From positions 1 through 45,790 of the forward strand of contig UQQU01000021.1 in the NCBI GenBank assembly GCA_900543325.1: a stretch of DNA of 45,790 nucleotides. The letters run 5' to 3'. Made by a program: the position numbers and the translations under genes. Source of the DNA: an uncultured Clostridium sp. Lineage in GTDB: Bacteria; Bacillota; Clostridia; Clostridiales; Clostridiaceae. Position 1 is the stretch's first letter. The number at the start of each line of letters is the position of its first letter. The notes beneath the pieces were generated by a model that saw only the letters and a program-made list of their open reading frames with translations, was not told the origin of the DNA and searched no databases. Of the stretch, positions 33,106-41,666 are shown one piece after another.

Positions 33106-35643
33106 TTAAATATTGATCATATCCTCAAAATAAATATAATTTATATCATCTATATATTCTTTTATATCAAAACTAAATTTATTTTCTAATAATAATGATC
33201 GTATAAAATCTCTAGCTCTACCTTCTTCATTATTAAATCTAAATTCTCTAATTTTTCCTGAATCAGGCAAGTTTTTCTCTATAGTGTTTTCTATTATTTT
33301 TTTACTGTGATATATTGAGGTTACAAAACTTATAAATCTTTTCTTATCTGGAGCAATTTTATTTAAATAACAATCTATTTCATAAGTTTCCTTAACTTCA
33401 TTGTAAAATTTAATTATTTTATACACACTAATAATCCATTTATTTTCCTCAAATCTAGATATTTCTCTAAATTCATTAATTATTATGGCTTTTCTTTCCT
33501 TATCTAAATTATTATTTTGGAAATCCTTTATCTGCTTGTCCCACCATCTCATAATGAATTCTTTTTCTGGTAAAATACATCCATCTTCATACTCTGATAT
33601 TAATGATTCTTGTTTATATATAGGAATATAATATTTTTCATTTAGAATTTTGTAATGACTTATTTCTTTTTCATGAGAATCAATAATTAGATTTTCATAC
33701 TTTCTATAATTTTCTTTATATTTATACATATTAATATTCCAAATGAATCCTATAGAATCAAGCTTATTGATGAATTCTTCATTTAATATATTCTTATTAT
33801 AAAGAGTTCTTTGAAGACTAACCCAACTATATAATCTTGAATACTCATCATCTTTAGGCACATTTAGATGACCATTAATCTCTTTAAACTTTAATAAACT
33901 TTCAAAGGATTCATCCCAATTATAAGTAATTTTTCTTTCTATATTTTTTAACTCTGAAATAACATCTTCATGTTCTTCATAAAGGGAAAGACGTATATCT
34001 TCGTCATATAATCCTATTTGTCTTCTATAAAGATTATTTATTGTCTTTGCTTCTTCTAGTTTTTTTCTAAAGTTAACAAGTTCTAAATTATCTATATTAT
34101 CTACAAAATCAAATACAATTGGATTTTTGTCTACTGCATCTGCTGTAAGGCAACGTCCTAACTGCTGATAATACACACTTGGAGATTTAGTATTTCTAAG
34201 CATAACTATTCCAGTTATATTATTAATGTGTATCCCCTCATTAAGTTTACTTATAGCAAAAAGTAACTTCACTTCATTTTCACCATTTTCACCTTCAAAA
34301 GCTGCTAAATTTTCTTTGCTTTTTGTATTAGTTGAAGTTATAACAAAAGGGCTTACTTTAAAGTTCTCATTTAATGCACTTCTAAACCACTTAATAACTT
34401 CATCTTTCATTTCTCTTAAATGTTTATTATTTTCACAAAAAACTATAAACTTTAATTTTTTACTATTTGGTAAATGCTTTTTTATTATACTTTCAACTCT
34501 ACTTTCCTTTTCCCATTTACCTTTATATATATTAAGTTCTTCTATATATCTTCTCTTATCTTCTAATGATATATTTAATTTCTTCATTAACTTAAGCTTT
34601 TTATCAATTTCTTTATCTAAATCATACATGGCAGAAACATAAATAGGCATAGGTAAAATTTTTCTAACTATTGCTTCAGAAAGACTTATTGGAGTGGTTG
34701 AGTTTCCATAAAGCAACTCATTAATCATATCTCTATTATTATCTAAAAATCTAATTGGAGTTGCTGAAAGTCCTACAACCTTGGCAGTATTATTTTCATG
34801 TAATACATATTTAACTGCTTTTCCCCAACTCAATGCTCCAGCTCTGTGCATTTCATCTAAAATAACTAAATCAACATCTAAGTTTTCTAATTTTCCCTTT
34901 GAATATAAAGAAAAAAACTTACTATAGGTATAGAACTTACAATTAGTAATACTCCAAGGTGCTATTATTTTTAATCTATCTAGTATTTCATTAGTAGGTG
35001 CTAAAACAATAGATTTTTTATCTCTATAATCAAATAAAAGTTGAAGTATAATAAAACTTTTTCCTGTTCCTGTTGCATTAGGAACTGCTACTCTATTATT
35101 ATTTTCTAAAATAGCTTTAACTTCTTTATATGTGTATCTATTGTGTGGCTTTAAGTCAGGTAGTAATATTCCAACATTACTTTTTTCAGTATAGTTATTT
35201 ATCAGATCTTCTACAAAATCAAAACCTTCTAAAGACATGCTTGTCTTATTAAACATACTTGCATTTTCTACATATCCATTTAAAGAAACTATCATAAAGT
35301 ATTTACAGTTATACTTTTTACTACTTTCTTTTTCAAATTTTAATAATTCTTCAATGATATCGTGATTACCTAACGGCCTTATGGTATTTTTAGCTTGTAT
35401 TATCCAAACTGTCTTATTAGGATTATCTGGTCTAGATAGTATTATATCTGCTCCACCATCATGTGACCCACCATTTATAGTTGCTATATATCCATTTCCT
35501 TCAAATAAGAATCCTAAGTACTCCTCAAATATTTTTCCCTTTATAAGCTTATCCATAAGATTAAGTTTTTCCTTTATTAAATATACCTTTTTCTTATATG
35601 TTAATTCTTTTAACTCATTTAATATATTTTTACTATTTTTCAT
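33106..35643 (-). CDS. Mrr-type nuclease fused to SF2 helicase with helicase-associated domain
   Basis: Large cytoplasmic protein, 845 residues from the chosen ATG. Numbering here is from the longer frame, which starts at 35670 with TTG. N-terminal restriction-endonuclease-like domain (about 42-160): Glu49/Glu50, GGAD (Asp75) and IIQAK (Gln92, Lys94) form the Mrr-type catalytic set. SF2 helicase domain: Walker A ATGTGKS (199-205), DEMH box (272-275), SAT (302-304), and QQLGRCL as motif VI. A helicase-associated repeat lies near 615-680 (FKEINGHLNVP, LYSWVSLQR). About 170 further residues are unrecognised. It stands alone with no methylase, specificity subunit or other defence gene beside it. 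Likely a DNA-processing or phage-defence enzyme; role inferred. Confidence 0.85.
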   Translation of the reverse strand: MKNSKNILNELKELTYKKKVYLIKEKLNLMDKLIKGKIFEEYLGFLFEGNGYIATINGGSHDGGADIILSRPDNPNKTVWIIQAKNTIRPLGNHDIIEELLKFEKESSKKYNCKYFMIVSLNGYVENASMFNKTSMSLEGFDFVEDLINNYTEKSNVGILLPDLKPHNRYTYKEVKAILENNNRVAVPNATGTGKSFIILQLLFDYRDKKSIVLAPTNEILDRLKIIAPWSITNCKFYTYSKFFSLYSKGKLENLDVDLVILDEMHRAGALSWGKAVKYVLHENNTAKVVGLSATPIRFLDNNRDMINELLYGNSTTPISLSEAIVRKILPMPIYVSAMYDLDKEIDKKLKLMKKLNISLEDKRRYIEELNIYKGKWEKESRVESIIKKHLPNSKKLKFIVFCENNKHLREMKDEVIKWFRSALNENFKVSPFVITSTNTKSKENLAAFEGENGENEVKLLFAISKLNEGIHINNITGIVMLRNTKSPSVYYQQLGRCLTADAVDKNPIVFDFVDNIDNLELVNFRKKLEEAKTINNLYRRQIGLYDEDIRLSLYEEHEDVISELKNIERKITYNWDESFESLLKFKEINGHLNVPKDDEYSRLYSWVSLQRTLYNKNILNEEFINKLDSIGFIWNINMYKYKENYRKYENLIIDSHEKEISHYKILNEKYYIPIYKQESLISEYEDGCILPEKEFIMRWWDKQIKDFQNNNLDKERKAIIINEFREISRFEENKWIISVYKIIKFYNEVKETYEIDCYLNKIAPDKKRFISFVTSIYHSKKIIENTIEKNLPDSGKIREFRFNNEEGRARDFIRSLLLENKFSFDIKEYIDDINYIYFEDMINI

Positions 35644-35782
35644 TTTTCTATGTCTTACTCCTAAATGCAACTAATATACATTAAATATAAATTATGATTA
35701 TTAATTAATACAAGCTTTAATCCAATTTTCTTATGAATTAAAACTTTAAAACTAGCTATAATCTATATTAAAATAAATATAA

Positions 35783-35826
35783 AACAAAGTGTATCAAAAT
35801 ATAGCTCTGATACACTTTATTTTTTA
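35783..35826 (-). terminator. Terminator of the thioredoxin gene
   Basis: AAAGTGTATCA pairs with TGATACACTTT and is followed by GTTTT on the minus strand. Confidence 0.8.
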
Positions 35827-35843
35827 ATTATTGAATATTTCTC

Positions 35844-36149
35844 TTACTTTCCCTTTTCTATTAATTCTTCTATAATCTTCTTAGGTCTAAATCCAATCAT
35901 TTTATTTAAAAATTCCCCATCTTTTAATAATATTAATGTAGGTATTGATTGTATTTGATAATAATTTGCTAAAAACTTTGAATCATCAATGTTAACTTTA
36001 ATTATTTTTATATTTTCATTCTCATTATTTATCTCTTCTAATATTGGTGAAAGCATTTTACATGGTCCACACCATTCTGCATAAAAATCTACCAATACTA
36101 ATCCTTTATTTATTTCATTAATAAATTCGGATTCTTTAATAACTTTCAT
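35844..36149 (-). CDS. trxA: Thioredoxin
   Basis: Cytoplasmic disulfide reductase, 101 residues, one thioredoxin fold. The active site is EWCGPCK with Cys27 and Cys30, and the cis-proline loop is SIPTLILLKDG. It should take electrons from a thioredoxin reductase, which is not encoded next to it in this window. The ATG lies behind AGGAGAG. Monocistronic, with its own terminator. Organisms of this group usually carry several thioredoxins, so the main one may be elsewhere. Confidence 0.95.
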   Translation of the reverse strand: MKVIKESEFINEINKGLVLVDFYAEWCGPCKMLSPILEEINNENENIKIIKVNIDDSKFLANYYQIQSIPTLILLKDGEFLNKMIGFRPKKIIEELIEKGK

Positions 36150-36290
36150 ATTAGTTCTCTCCTAATAATTTATAAAAAGACAATTCTCAACTATTAATTT
36201 TTTTGTCTTTATTAAAATTATATTCAATAAACTAGTTATTGTTGCGTTGAAAATTTGTAAAATGTAATTTTATTACATATAATCTTTATC

Positions 36291-36587
36291 TTAGCCTTTC
36301 CTTCTTAAAGCTCGTGATTTTTTTATAGTTATATTTTTTGTTGGATGTTGTTTTTTAATATATCTCAAATATCTTGCAACTCTTTCATCTTTCTCTAAGG
36401 CTTGTAATGTATTTAATCTCATTGCAAGCTCCTTATTAGTATATAAAGCATGAATTTGCTTATGACAATCTTGACATAATAGTGCCACAGGTAATTTTGC
36501 TCCTCCAACTTGTTTAGGTACTAAATGATGTTCTGTAATTTTAATAATCCCCTCACGTTTACATAATTGACAAATATGCCCCTTCAC
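36291..36587 (-). CDS. HNH-motif nuclease-like protein
   Basis: 98 residues with a zinc-binding HNH/beta-beta-alpha metal fold: Cys6 and Cys9 (CQLC), TEHHLVP with His20 and His21, and CQDCH with Cys38, Cys41 and His42. The C-terminus is strongly basic (KKSRALRRKG), suiting DNA or RNA contact. Similar stand-alone HNH proteins are common in clostridial genomes, with functions mostly unknown. The ATG follows GAGGT. A short hairpin (ATGTAAT/ATTACAT, 36259-36275) followed by TTTTAC after the gene may be a weak terminator. Confidence 0.83.
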   Translation of the reverse strand: MKGHICQLCKREGIIKITEHHLVPKQVGGAKLPVALLCQDCHKQIHALYTNKELAMRLNTLQALEKDERVARYLRYIKKQHPTKNITIKKSRALRRKG

Positions 36588-36775
36588 TATAACCTCACCT
36601 ACATATCAATAATAATTATATGAAAAAATACTTATATCTTATAATTACTCTTATAAATATATTTTATACTTAAGTTTTTGCAACTTATTTAATACCTCTT
36701 TCTATTAATTGTAATATATTCATTTTTATGTTATTATTGTTTTGTAATTATATATAAAATAGGGGAGAGATTTAT

Positions 36776-37198
36776 ATGGAAAATAAAAAACTTGGTGGGG
36801 GAATATTAACCATCTCAATACTTTATCTAGTATTTTTAAGTTTTGGACTTATGGGTAGCATTATAAGCTTTTCAACTTTAGATCAAATTAACGCTGTATC
36901 ATCTCAAATGGGACTTCCACAACTTACATCTACTGAATTAATTATTAGTATTATTTTAAGCCTAATTTTATTAGTTGGAGTAATTTTAATTTTATTAAAA
37001 AAGAAACTTGGAGTTTATACTTTTTTTACTGTAGTAGTAATAAATATTATCTATTCTTTAATAATGAATGGTTTAAGCGTATCTGTTTTAATTTCAACAT
37101 TAATAGGATTAATATTACCAGGTTTACTTGCATACTTTATATATAAAAAGAAAGAAGTATTTGGATTTGAAAGTAATGAAAATAATTTAGATGCTTAA
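36776..37198 (+). CDS. Small four-helix membrane protein
   Basis: 140 residues with four predicted helices (about 9-30, 53-73, 78-95 and 102-122), short loops and a charged tail (KKKEVFGFESNEN). It has no conserved motif I can name. GGGGAGA lies 7 bases before the ATG. It is convergent with the efflux operon; the shared bidirectional terminator at 37207-37240 ends both. The 188 bases upstream to the HNH gene must hold its promoter, but I see only AT-rich sequence without a clear match. Confidence 0.78.
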   Translation: MENKKLGGGILTISILYLVFLSFGLMGSIISFSTLDQINAVSSQMGLPQLTSTELIISIILSLILLVGVILILLKKKLGVYTFFTVVVINIIYSLIMNGLSVSVLISTLIGLILPGLLAYFIYKKKEVFGFESNENNLDA

Positions 37199-37206
37199 TA
37201 AATATA

Positions 37207-37240
37207 AAATAAGGAAGCTAAAATAATAGCTTCCTTATTT
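37207..37240. terminator. Bidirectional terminator between convergent genes
   Basis: AAATAAGGAAGCTA and its complement form a 14-base-pair stem with T-runs on the 3' side in both directions. It serves the plus-strand membrane protein and the minus-strand efflux operon. Confidence 0.85.
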
Positions 37241-37245
37241 TATAT

Positions 37246-38427
37246 CTAATTATATATAGCCTTTATTGGATCTAATTTAGAAGCCTTATATGCTGGAATA
37301 ATACCAAATATAATTCCAACTATAACAGATGTTAATGTTGCACCTATAAAGCTTCCTACTGTCATTACTGCTGGGAAAGGTAAAAAATTACTTACTAGTT
37401 TACTAAATAAATATCCACATAATATTCCAATAAGACCACCCATTCCAGTAACTATAATAGCCTCAAATAAAAATTGTAATAAAATACTTATTGGTTTAGC
37501 TCCTATAGCTCTTCTAATTCCAATTTCTCTTTTTCTTTCTGATACAGATACATACATTATATTCATAACACCTATACCACCTACAAATAAAGATATTCCT
37601 GTTACTAATGTAATAAATCCTGTTACACTACCTATAATTTGTTCATAAGCTTTTGTTATAGCCTGTGAATCTTGAAATTTATACTCTCCTTCTAAATCTG
37701 AATGTGTATTTTTTAATACTGTATTCATTTCATTTATTATTTTTTCTTTATCTACATTTGATTCTAAATATACATCTAATTGTGCTATATAAGAATTATC
37801 TTGAATAGAAGTCATAAAATTTTTAGATATATAACTTGATGGTGGCATTATTGAAAACCCTGTCACTTCTGGCATTACACCTATTACTTCATATATTTCA
37901 TTAGCTATAGTTACACCTTTTCCTATGGCATTTTCAATATTATCAAATAAACTCTCTGCATCTGTATATGATAAAATTATAACCTTATTATCCTCTTCTC
38001 CAGATTCATAACTTCTACCTTCTATTACATTTAACTGCTTATTATTAAAACTATCTATAAAACCATAAGTTTCTTTATCAAAATATGTTATTGCTGCTGC
38101 TGAAAATGTAAATCCTGCTCCAATTCCTTGTGGAATTTCAACTTTACTAACTCCTTCTATTTTAGATAAATCATCTATATCACTTTCATAAAAGTAATCT
38201 TCCGCAATCATCATTCCTGTATTTCCTGAATCATAATATAAAGTATATTTATTAGATTCAGCCTCTTCAAAAGAACTTAAGACTTCAGCCTTTAATCCAT
38301 TTCCTATAGATAAAATAGTTACAACTGAGCTTATTCCTATAATAATACCTATAGATGTAAGAAATACTCTCAATTTATGAGATTTTATACTAGATATCGA
38401 TGTTTTTAATAAGTTAATTAGCGACAT
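37246..38427 (-). CDS. MacB-type ABC efflux permease
   Basis: 393-residue permease: one N-terminal helix (about 20-42, VFLTSIGIIIGISSVVTIL), a large extracytoplasmic MacB-like domain (about 45-265) and three C-terminal helices (about 270-385) of the FtsX fold. The motif MYVSVSERKREIGIRRAIGAK before helix 3 is typical. With the ATPase and adaptor upstream it forms a MacAB-like tripartite export system adapted to a single-membrane cell. Such systems export antimicrobial peptides or lipids, but nothing here names the substrate. It overlaps the ATPase gene by 14 bases. Confidence 0.92.
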   Translation of the reverse strand: MSLINLLKTSISSIKSHKLRVFLTSIGIIIGISSVVTILSIGNGLKAEVLSSFEEAESNKYTLYYDSGNTGMMIAEDYFYESDIDDLSKIEGVSKVEIPQGIGAGFTFSAAAITYFDKETYGFIDSFNNKQLNVIEGRSYESGEEDNKVIILSYTDAESLFDNIENAIGKGVTIANEIYEVIGVMPEVTGFSIMPPSSYISKNFMTSIQDNSYIAQLDVYLESNVDKEKIINEMNTVLKNTHSDLEGEYKFQDSQAITKAYEQIIGSVTGFITLVTGISLFVGGIGVMNIMYVSVSERKREIGIRRAIGAKPISILLQFLFEAIIVTGMGGLIGILCGYLFSKLVSNFLPFPAVMTVGSFIGATLTSVIVGIIFGIIPAYKASKLDPIKAIYN

Positions 38428-39109
38428 TATTATTCACCTCACTAGCTACTCCATCTTTTATCATAATAATTTTATTAGCATATTTAGCTAAATCTCTATC
38501 ATGAGTTACCATTATTATTGTCTTCTTTTCTTCATTTAATTTCTTTAAAATTCTCATTATTTCAATTCCAGTTTCACTATCTAATGCGCCTGTAGGTTCA
38601 TCTGCAAAAATAACTGAAGGATTATTAATCATTGCTCTAGCTATTGCAATACGCTGTTGCTGTCCCCCTGATAATTCTGATGGCATTCTATTTTTCTTAC
38701 TTTTTAAACCTACTAAATCTAAATGCTTATTAACTAACATTTCTCTTTCTTTCTTAGGAACACCACCCTTATAAAGCAATGGTAGCTCAACATTTTGCCC
38801 TATTGTTAAAGAGTCAATTAAATGAAATTGTTGAAAAATAAATCCCATATTAAGATTTCTAAGAGTTGATCTTTCTGATTCATTTAAACCAACAACATTC
38901 TTTCCTTTTAATAAATATTCTCCATCATCAAAGCTATCAAGTAAGCCTAATAAGTTTAATAAAGTTGTTTTTCCACTACCTGACTTTCCCATAATAATAA
39001 GAAAGTCACCTTCTTCAATTTTAAAGTTTATAGACTTTAATACATGTAGCGAATCAGTTTTTAAGTTATAATACTTATTTACATTATTTAATTCAATTAA
39101 ACTACTCAA
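38414..39109 (-). CDS. MacB/LolD-type ABC efflux ATPase
   Basis: 231-residue nucleotide-binding subunit. Walker A GKSGSGKTT (about 37-45), Q-loop FIFQQFHL, signature LSGGQQQR (about 145-152), Walker B VIFADEPTGALD and the switch His in MVTHD. It is the most conserved gene of the operon and couples ATP use to the permease downstream. Its start overlaps the adaptor gene by 8 bases. The operon order adaptor-ATPase-permease is standard for Gram-positive MacAB-like pumps. Confidence 0.95.
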   Translation of the reverse strand: MSSLIELNNVNKYYNLKTDSLHVLKSINFKIEEGDFLIIMGKSGSGKTTLLNLLGLLDSFDDGEYLLKGKNVVGLNESERSTLRNLNMGFIFQQFHLIDSLTIGQNVELPLLYKGGVPKKEREMLVNKHLDLVGLKSKKNRMPSELSGGQQQRIAIARAMINNPSVIFADEPTGALDSETGIEIMRILKKLNEEKKTIIMVTHDRDLAKYANKIIMIKDGVASEVNNNVAN

Positions 39110-40286
39110 CCTTAACCCCCGCCTTCGTTTCTGAAGTAGGATTTTTCATAACTACATCATTAGCATTAAGTCCTGATTCAACTATTACATATTCACCATC
39201 TTCTTGTTGAATTGAAATCTCTACCTTATCTAAAATACCATCCTTATTAATAAAGACATAATTTTTTCCTTCTTCATTTATTATTGATGTTTTAAATACT
39301 TTTATAGTGTCATCACCTAAAGTAACTTTTCCTTGAGAGTGGAAACCGTTAATTAAATTTTCTTGAGAATTTAAAGTAATTAATATATTATAATAAGAAA
39401 CATTAGTATTAGTTGTTTGAGTAACCTGAGATAAGCCTAATTCCATATTACTTACAGGTCTATCATCTATTTCTAATATTTTTCCGTCTATTGTTTCATT
39501 CGTAGAAATAATATTAACACTTATATCATCATCAACCTTAATTTTATTGTAGTCTTTCTCGCTAACAACACCTTTTACTATTAATTCTTGGCTTTCAATG
39601 ATTATATATGGTTGTGTATAATCTTTTTCATTTGATGATAATACAATTGTTCCAGCTATAGGTGCAGTTACAACAAAATTTTTATCTGCTGCTAATTTTT
39701 CTTTTTTGTTATATAAAGAATTTAATGTTGTTTTAACACTCTCTATTTGATCTTCATATGCAGAAACTTGCTCTTTAAATGCAGAAACTTCAGCAGTAGT
39801 TTGTTGAATATTCATACTAATATTATCAGCTTCTACTTGGTCCTGAAAATTAAATTCTTCTAATTGTTTTTTTAATTTATTTAGTTGGTTCTCTTTTTCC
39901 TCCAAGCTATTTTTTGCATTAGTAAGCTTATTATTTATAGAAACTTTACTATTTTCATTAGCTGTTATTTGCTCACTTATTTCATCTATTTGAGATTCTA
40001 TTACAGTATTATTATAAATAAATAAACTATCTCCAGCATTTACAGCTTGTCCATTTGTAACATATACTTCACTTATTTCCCCTTTTGTAGAGTCTATATA
40101 AATACTTTCACTTTCTCTTGGTGTAAGAGTACCATTAATAAATACTTTTTCTACAGACTCTATTTTATAATACTCTGGTTTATTAGCTGTTTTATCATTT
40201 ATACTCTTCTTTAAAAAACAAAATCCTATGGTACTAGCAATAATAATCGTTGAAATTATTGTTATTGTAATATATTTTTTCTTCAT
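39102..40286 (-). CDS. HlyD/MacA-like membrane-fusion protein (efflux adaptor)
   Basis: 394 residues from the chosen start. A single N-terminal helix (about 4-23, YITITIISTIIIASTIGFCF) anchors it; lipoyl half-domains lie at about 50-95 and 200-240 (GEISEVYVTNGQAVNAGDSL and VTAPIAGTIV) on either side of a coiled coil (about 100-190), then a beta-barrel and the MP domain. It links the ABC permease to the cell exterior. The frame is open from 40343, but the ATG at 40286 has GGGGGGA before it and begins at the membrane anchor, so I prefer it. Head of the efflux operon. Confidence 0.9.
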   Translation of the reverse strand: MKKKYITITIISTIIIASTIGFCFLKKSINDKTANKPEYYKIESVEKVFINGTLTPRESESIYIDSTKGEISEVYVTNGQAVNAGDSLFIYNNTVIESQIDEISEQITANENSKVSINNKLTNAKNSLEEKENQLNKLKKQLEEFNFQDQVEADNISMNIQQTTAEVSAFKEQVSAYEDQIESVKTTLNSLYNKKEKLAADKNFVVTAPIAGTIVLSSNEKDYTQPYIIIESQELIVKGVVSEKDYNKIKVDDDISVNIISTNETIDGKILEIDDRPVSNMELGLSQVTQTTNTNVSYYNILITLNSQENLINGFHSQGKVTLGDDTIKVFKTSIINEEGKNYVFINKDGILDKVEISIQQEDGEYVIVESGLNANDVVMKNPTSETKAGVKVE

Positions 40287-40383
40287 ATTATCCCCCCAAA
40301 CCTTTCTCCCTAACATTCTACCATATATTTTATATTCTTCCAATATATGAGCATTTCAAGTAATACTATATTAATCTTTAATG

Positions 40384-40542
40384 TTAAAAAGTTTTATAAT
40401 AAATAAGGTAAATAAAATAAGTTAAAGCTGCTGTTAATTCACCATTAGCTCCGCCTAATTGCTCTTGCATTATATTAGCATATGTGGAATTAGGTCTCTC
40501 AACTTTAACTTCACGAATTAAATGTTTCTCATGTTTGAACAT
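40384..40542 (-). pseudogene. Truncated manganese-catalase/CotJC-like remnant
   Basis: A 52-codon open frame starting MFKHEKHLIREVKVERPN and continuing to GGANGELTAALTYF, after which it ends in unrelated residues (IYLIYYKTF) and TAA. The first 43 residues strongly resemble the N-terminus of clostridial manganese-catalase/CotJC proteins, including the conserved QEQLGGANGEL helix that in full-length members supplies metal ligands. The rest, about 150 or more residues, is missing; the efflux operon begins 41-98 bases further on. GAGGTT precedes the ATG. I read it as a deletion remnant, though a retained short peptide cannot be excluded. Confidence 0.65.
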
Positions 40543-40672
40543 AATTTAACCTCTTTCCTTCTAATATTTAACTTATTTATATAAAGTTCCTTATTAGTTT
40601 TTCTCTCTTTGTTAATGTTATGCTAATTATATTCTAATTTTTAATATTTATAAATTTAAAATACTTCTAAAA

Positions 40673-40718
40673 ATAAAAAACAACAATTGTTGAAACTAAT
40701 CAATAATTGTTGTTTTTA
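40673..40718 (-). terminator. Terminator after the 57-residue gene
   Basis: AACAACAATTATTGA pairs with TCAACAATTGTTGTT over a short loop, followed by TTTTATTTT on the minus strand. Confidence 0.78.
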
Positions 40719-40750
40719 TAGATAACTATTTTAATAATAAACATAAAATT

Positions 40751-40924
40751 TTACTTCTTATTAAGTTGTAACTTATATACTATGCTATTATCATAAAAGA
40801 AAGTAAACCATAAATAATTTATAAATAAAATAAACCATAAATAATTATGTGTAACAAAGCCCTTAAGTCCTATTAATGATAATAACCCTAAAAATCCCAA
40901 ATATTTATATTTCTCATACTTCAT
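40751..40924 (-). CDS. Small hydrophobic protein with an internal repeat
   Basis: 57 residues starting MKYEKYKYLGFLGLLSLIG, with one or two membrane helices. A tandem repeat of about 27 bases in the DNA gives NYLWFILFI directly followed by NYLWFTFFY (27-44). AGGGGGC precedes the ATG and a terminator follows the stop. The KYLGFLGLLGL-type start occurs in short Firmicute membrane proteins of unknown role. It lies just downstream of the response regulator and may be cotranscribed. Confidence 0.68.
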   Translation of the reverse strand: MKYEKYKYLGFLGLLSLIGLKGFVTHNYLWFILFINYLWFTFFYDNSIVYKLQLNKK

Positions 40925-40994
40925 AATGTAGCCCCCTCATATACTATACTCATATTATACCATATTTATATTTTATTTCCTATTATTTTCAGCC

Positions 40995-41666
40995 CTATTT
41001 TTTCACAAAGTACTTATATTCTGGTCTCCCAACATTACCAAAAGTCATTTCTGAATCAACTTTCCCTATACTATCTAAATAATCCATATACTTTTTAATA
41101 GTTACGTTACTAATTTTTATTTCATATGCAATTTCTCTTAATGTCCAAACTTCATGAGAATTTTCATTTAAAAATTTAATTACTCTATCTAATGTTTTCT
41201 CATTTAAACATTTAGGAAGTTTAACCTGACTTTCTAAGGAATTGTTTATAAGTAAAGTATCTATATCTTTTTGAGTTAATATTTCATCATTAAGTAATAA
41301 TTTCTTTTTTGCTTTATATTTATTAATAGATTCTTTAAATCTTTCAAATTCAAACGGTTTTACTAAATAATCTACTACTCCATATGCAAATGCCTTTTTA
41401 ATTTCATCTGTACTATTTGCTGCAGTTATCATTATTACATCTGTAAAAATATTTTTTTCTCTAATAGATTTTAATATATCTATCCCACTTTTTTCTGGTA
41501 AAAATACATCCATCAATATTAAGTCAATATTATTTTCTTCTAAGCTTGAAATTATTTCTTTTTCATACATTACAGGACCAAATGTTTTTACTCCTGTAAT
41601 TTGTTCTAAATACCTCTTATTAATTAAAGCTACCATTGGATCATCTTCAACTATTAATACATTCAT
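40995..41666 (-). CDS. CitB/DcuR-type response regulator
   Basis: 223 residues. Receiver domain (1-120) with VEDD (6-9), phospho-acceptor Asp in LILMDVFLP near 54 and the switch Lys in LVKPFEF. The C-terminal helix-turn-helix (about 160-215, VWTLREIAYEIKISNVTIKKYMDYL) is of the kind found in CitB, DcuR and MalR, which activate C4-dicarboxylate or citrate genes. Its ATG overlaps the kinase stop (TAATG), with GGGGGT as ribosome-binding site inside the kinase frame. Target genes are probably the carrier and dehydrogenase just upstream. Confidence 0.93.
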   Translation of the reverse strand: MNVLIVEDDPMVALINKRYLEQITGVKTFGPVMYEKEIISSLEENNIDLILMDVFLPEKSGIDILKSIREKNIFTDVIMITAANSTDEIKKAFAYGVVDYLVKPFEFERFKESINKYKAKKKLLLNDEILTQKDIDTLLINNSLESQVKLPKCLNEKTLDRVIKFLNENSHEVWTLREIAYEIKISNVTIKKYMDYLDSIGKVDSEMTFGNVGRPEYKYFVKK

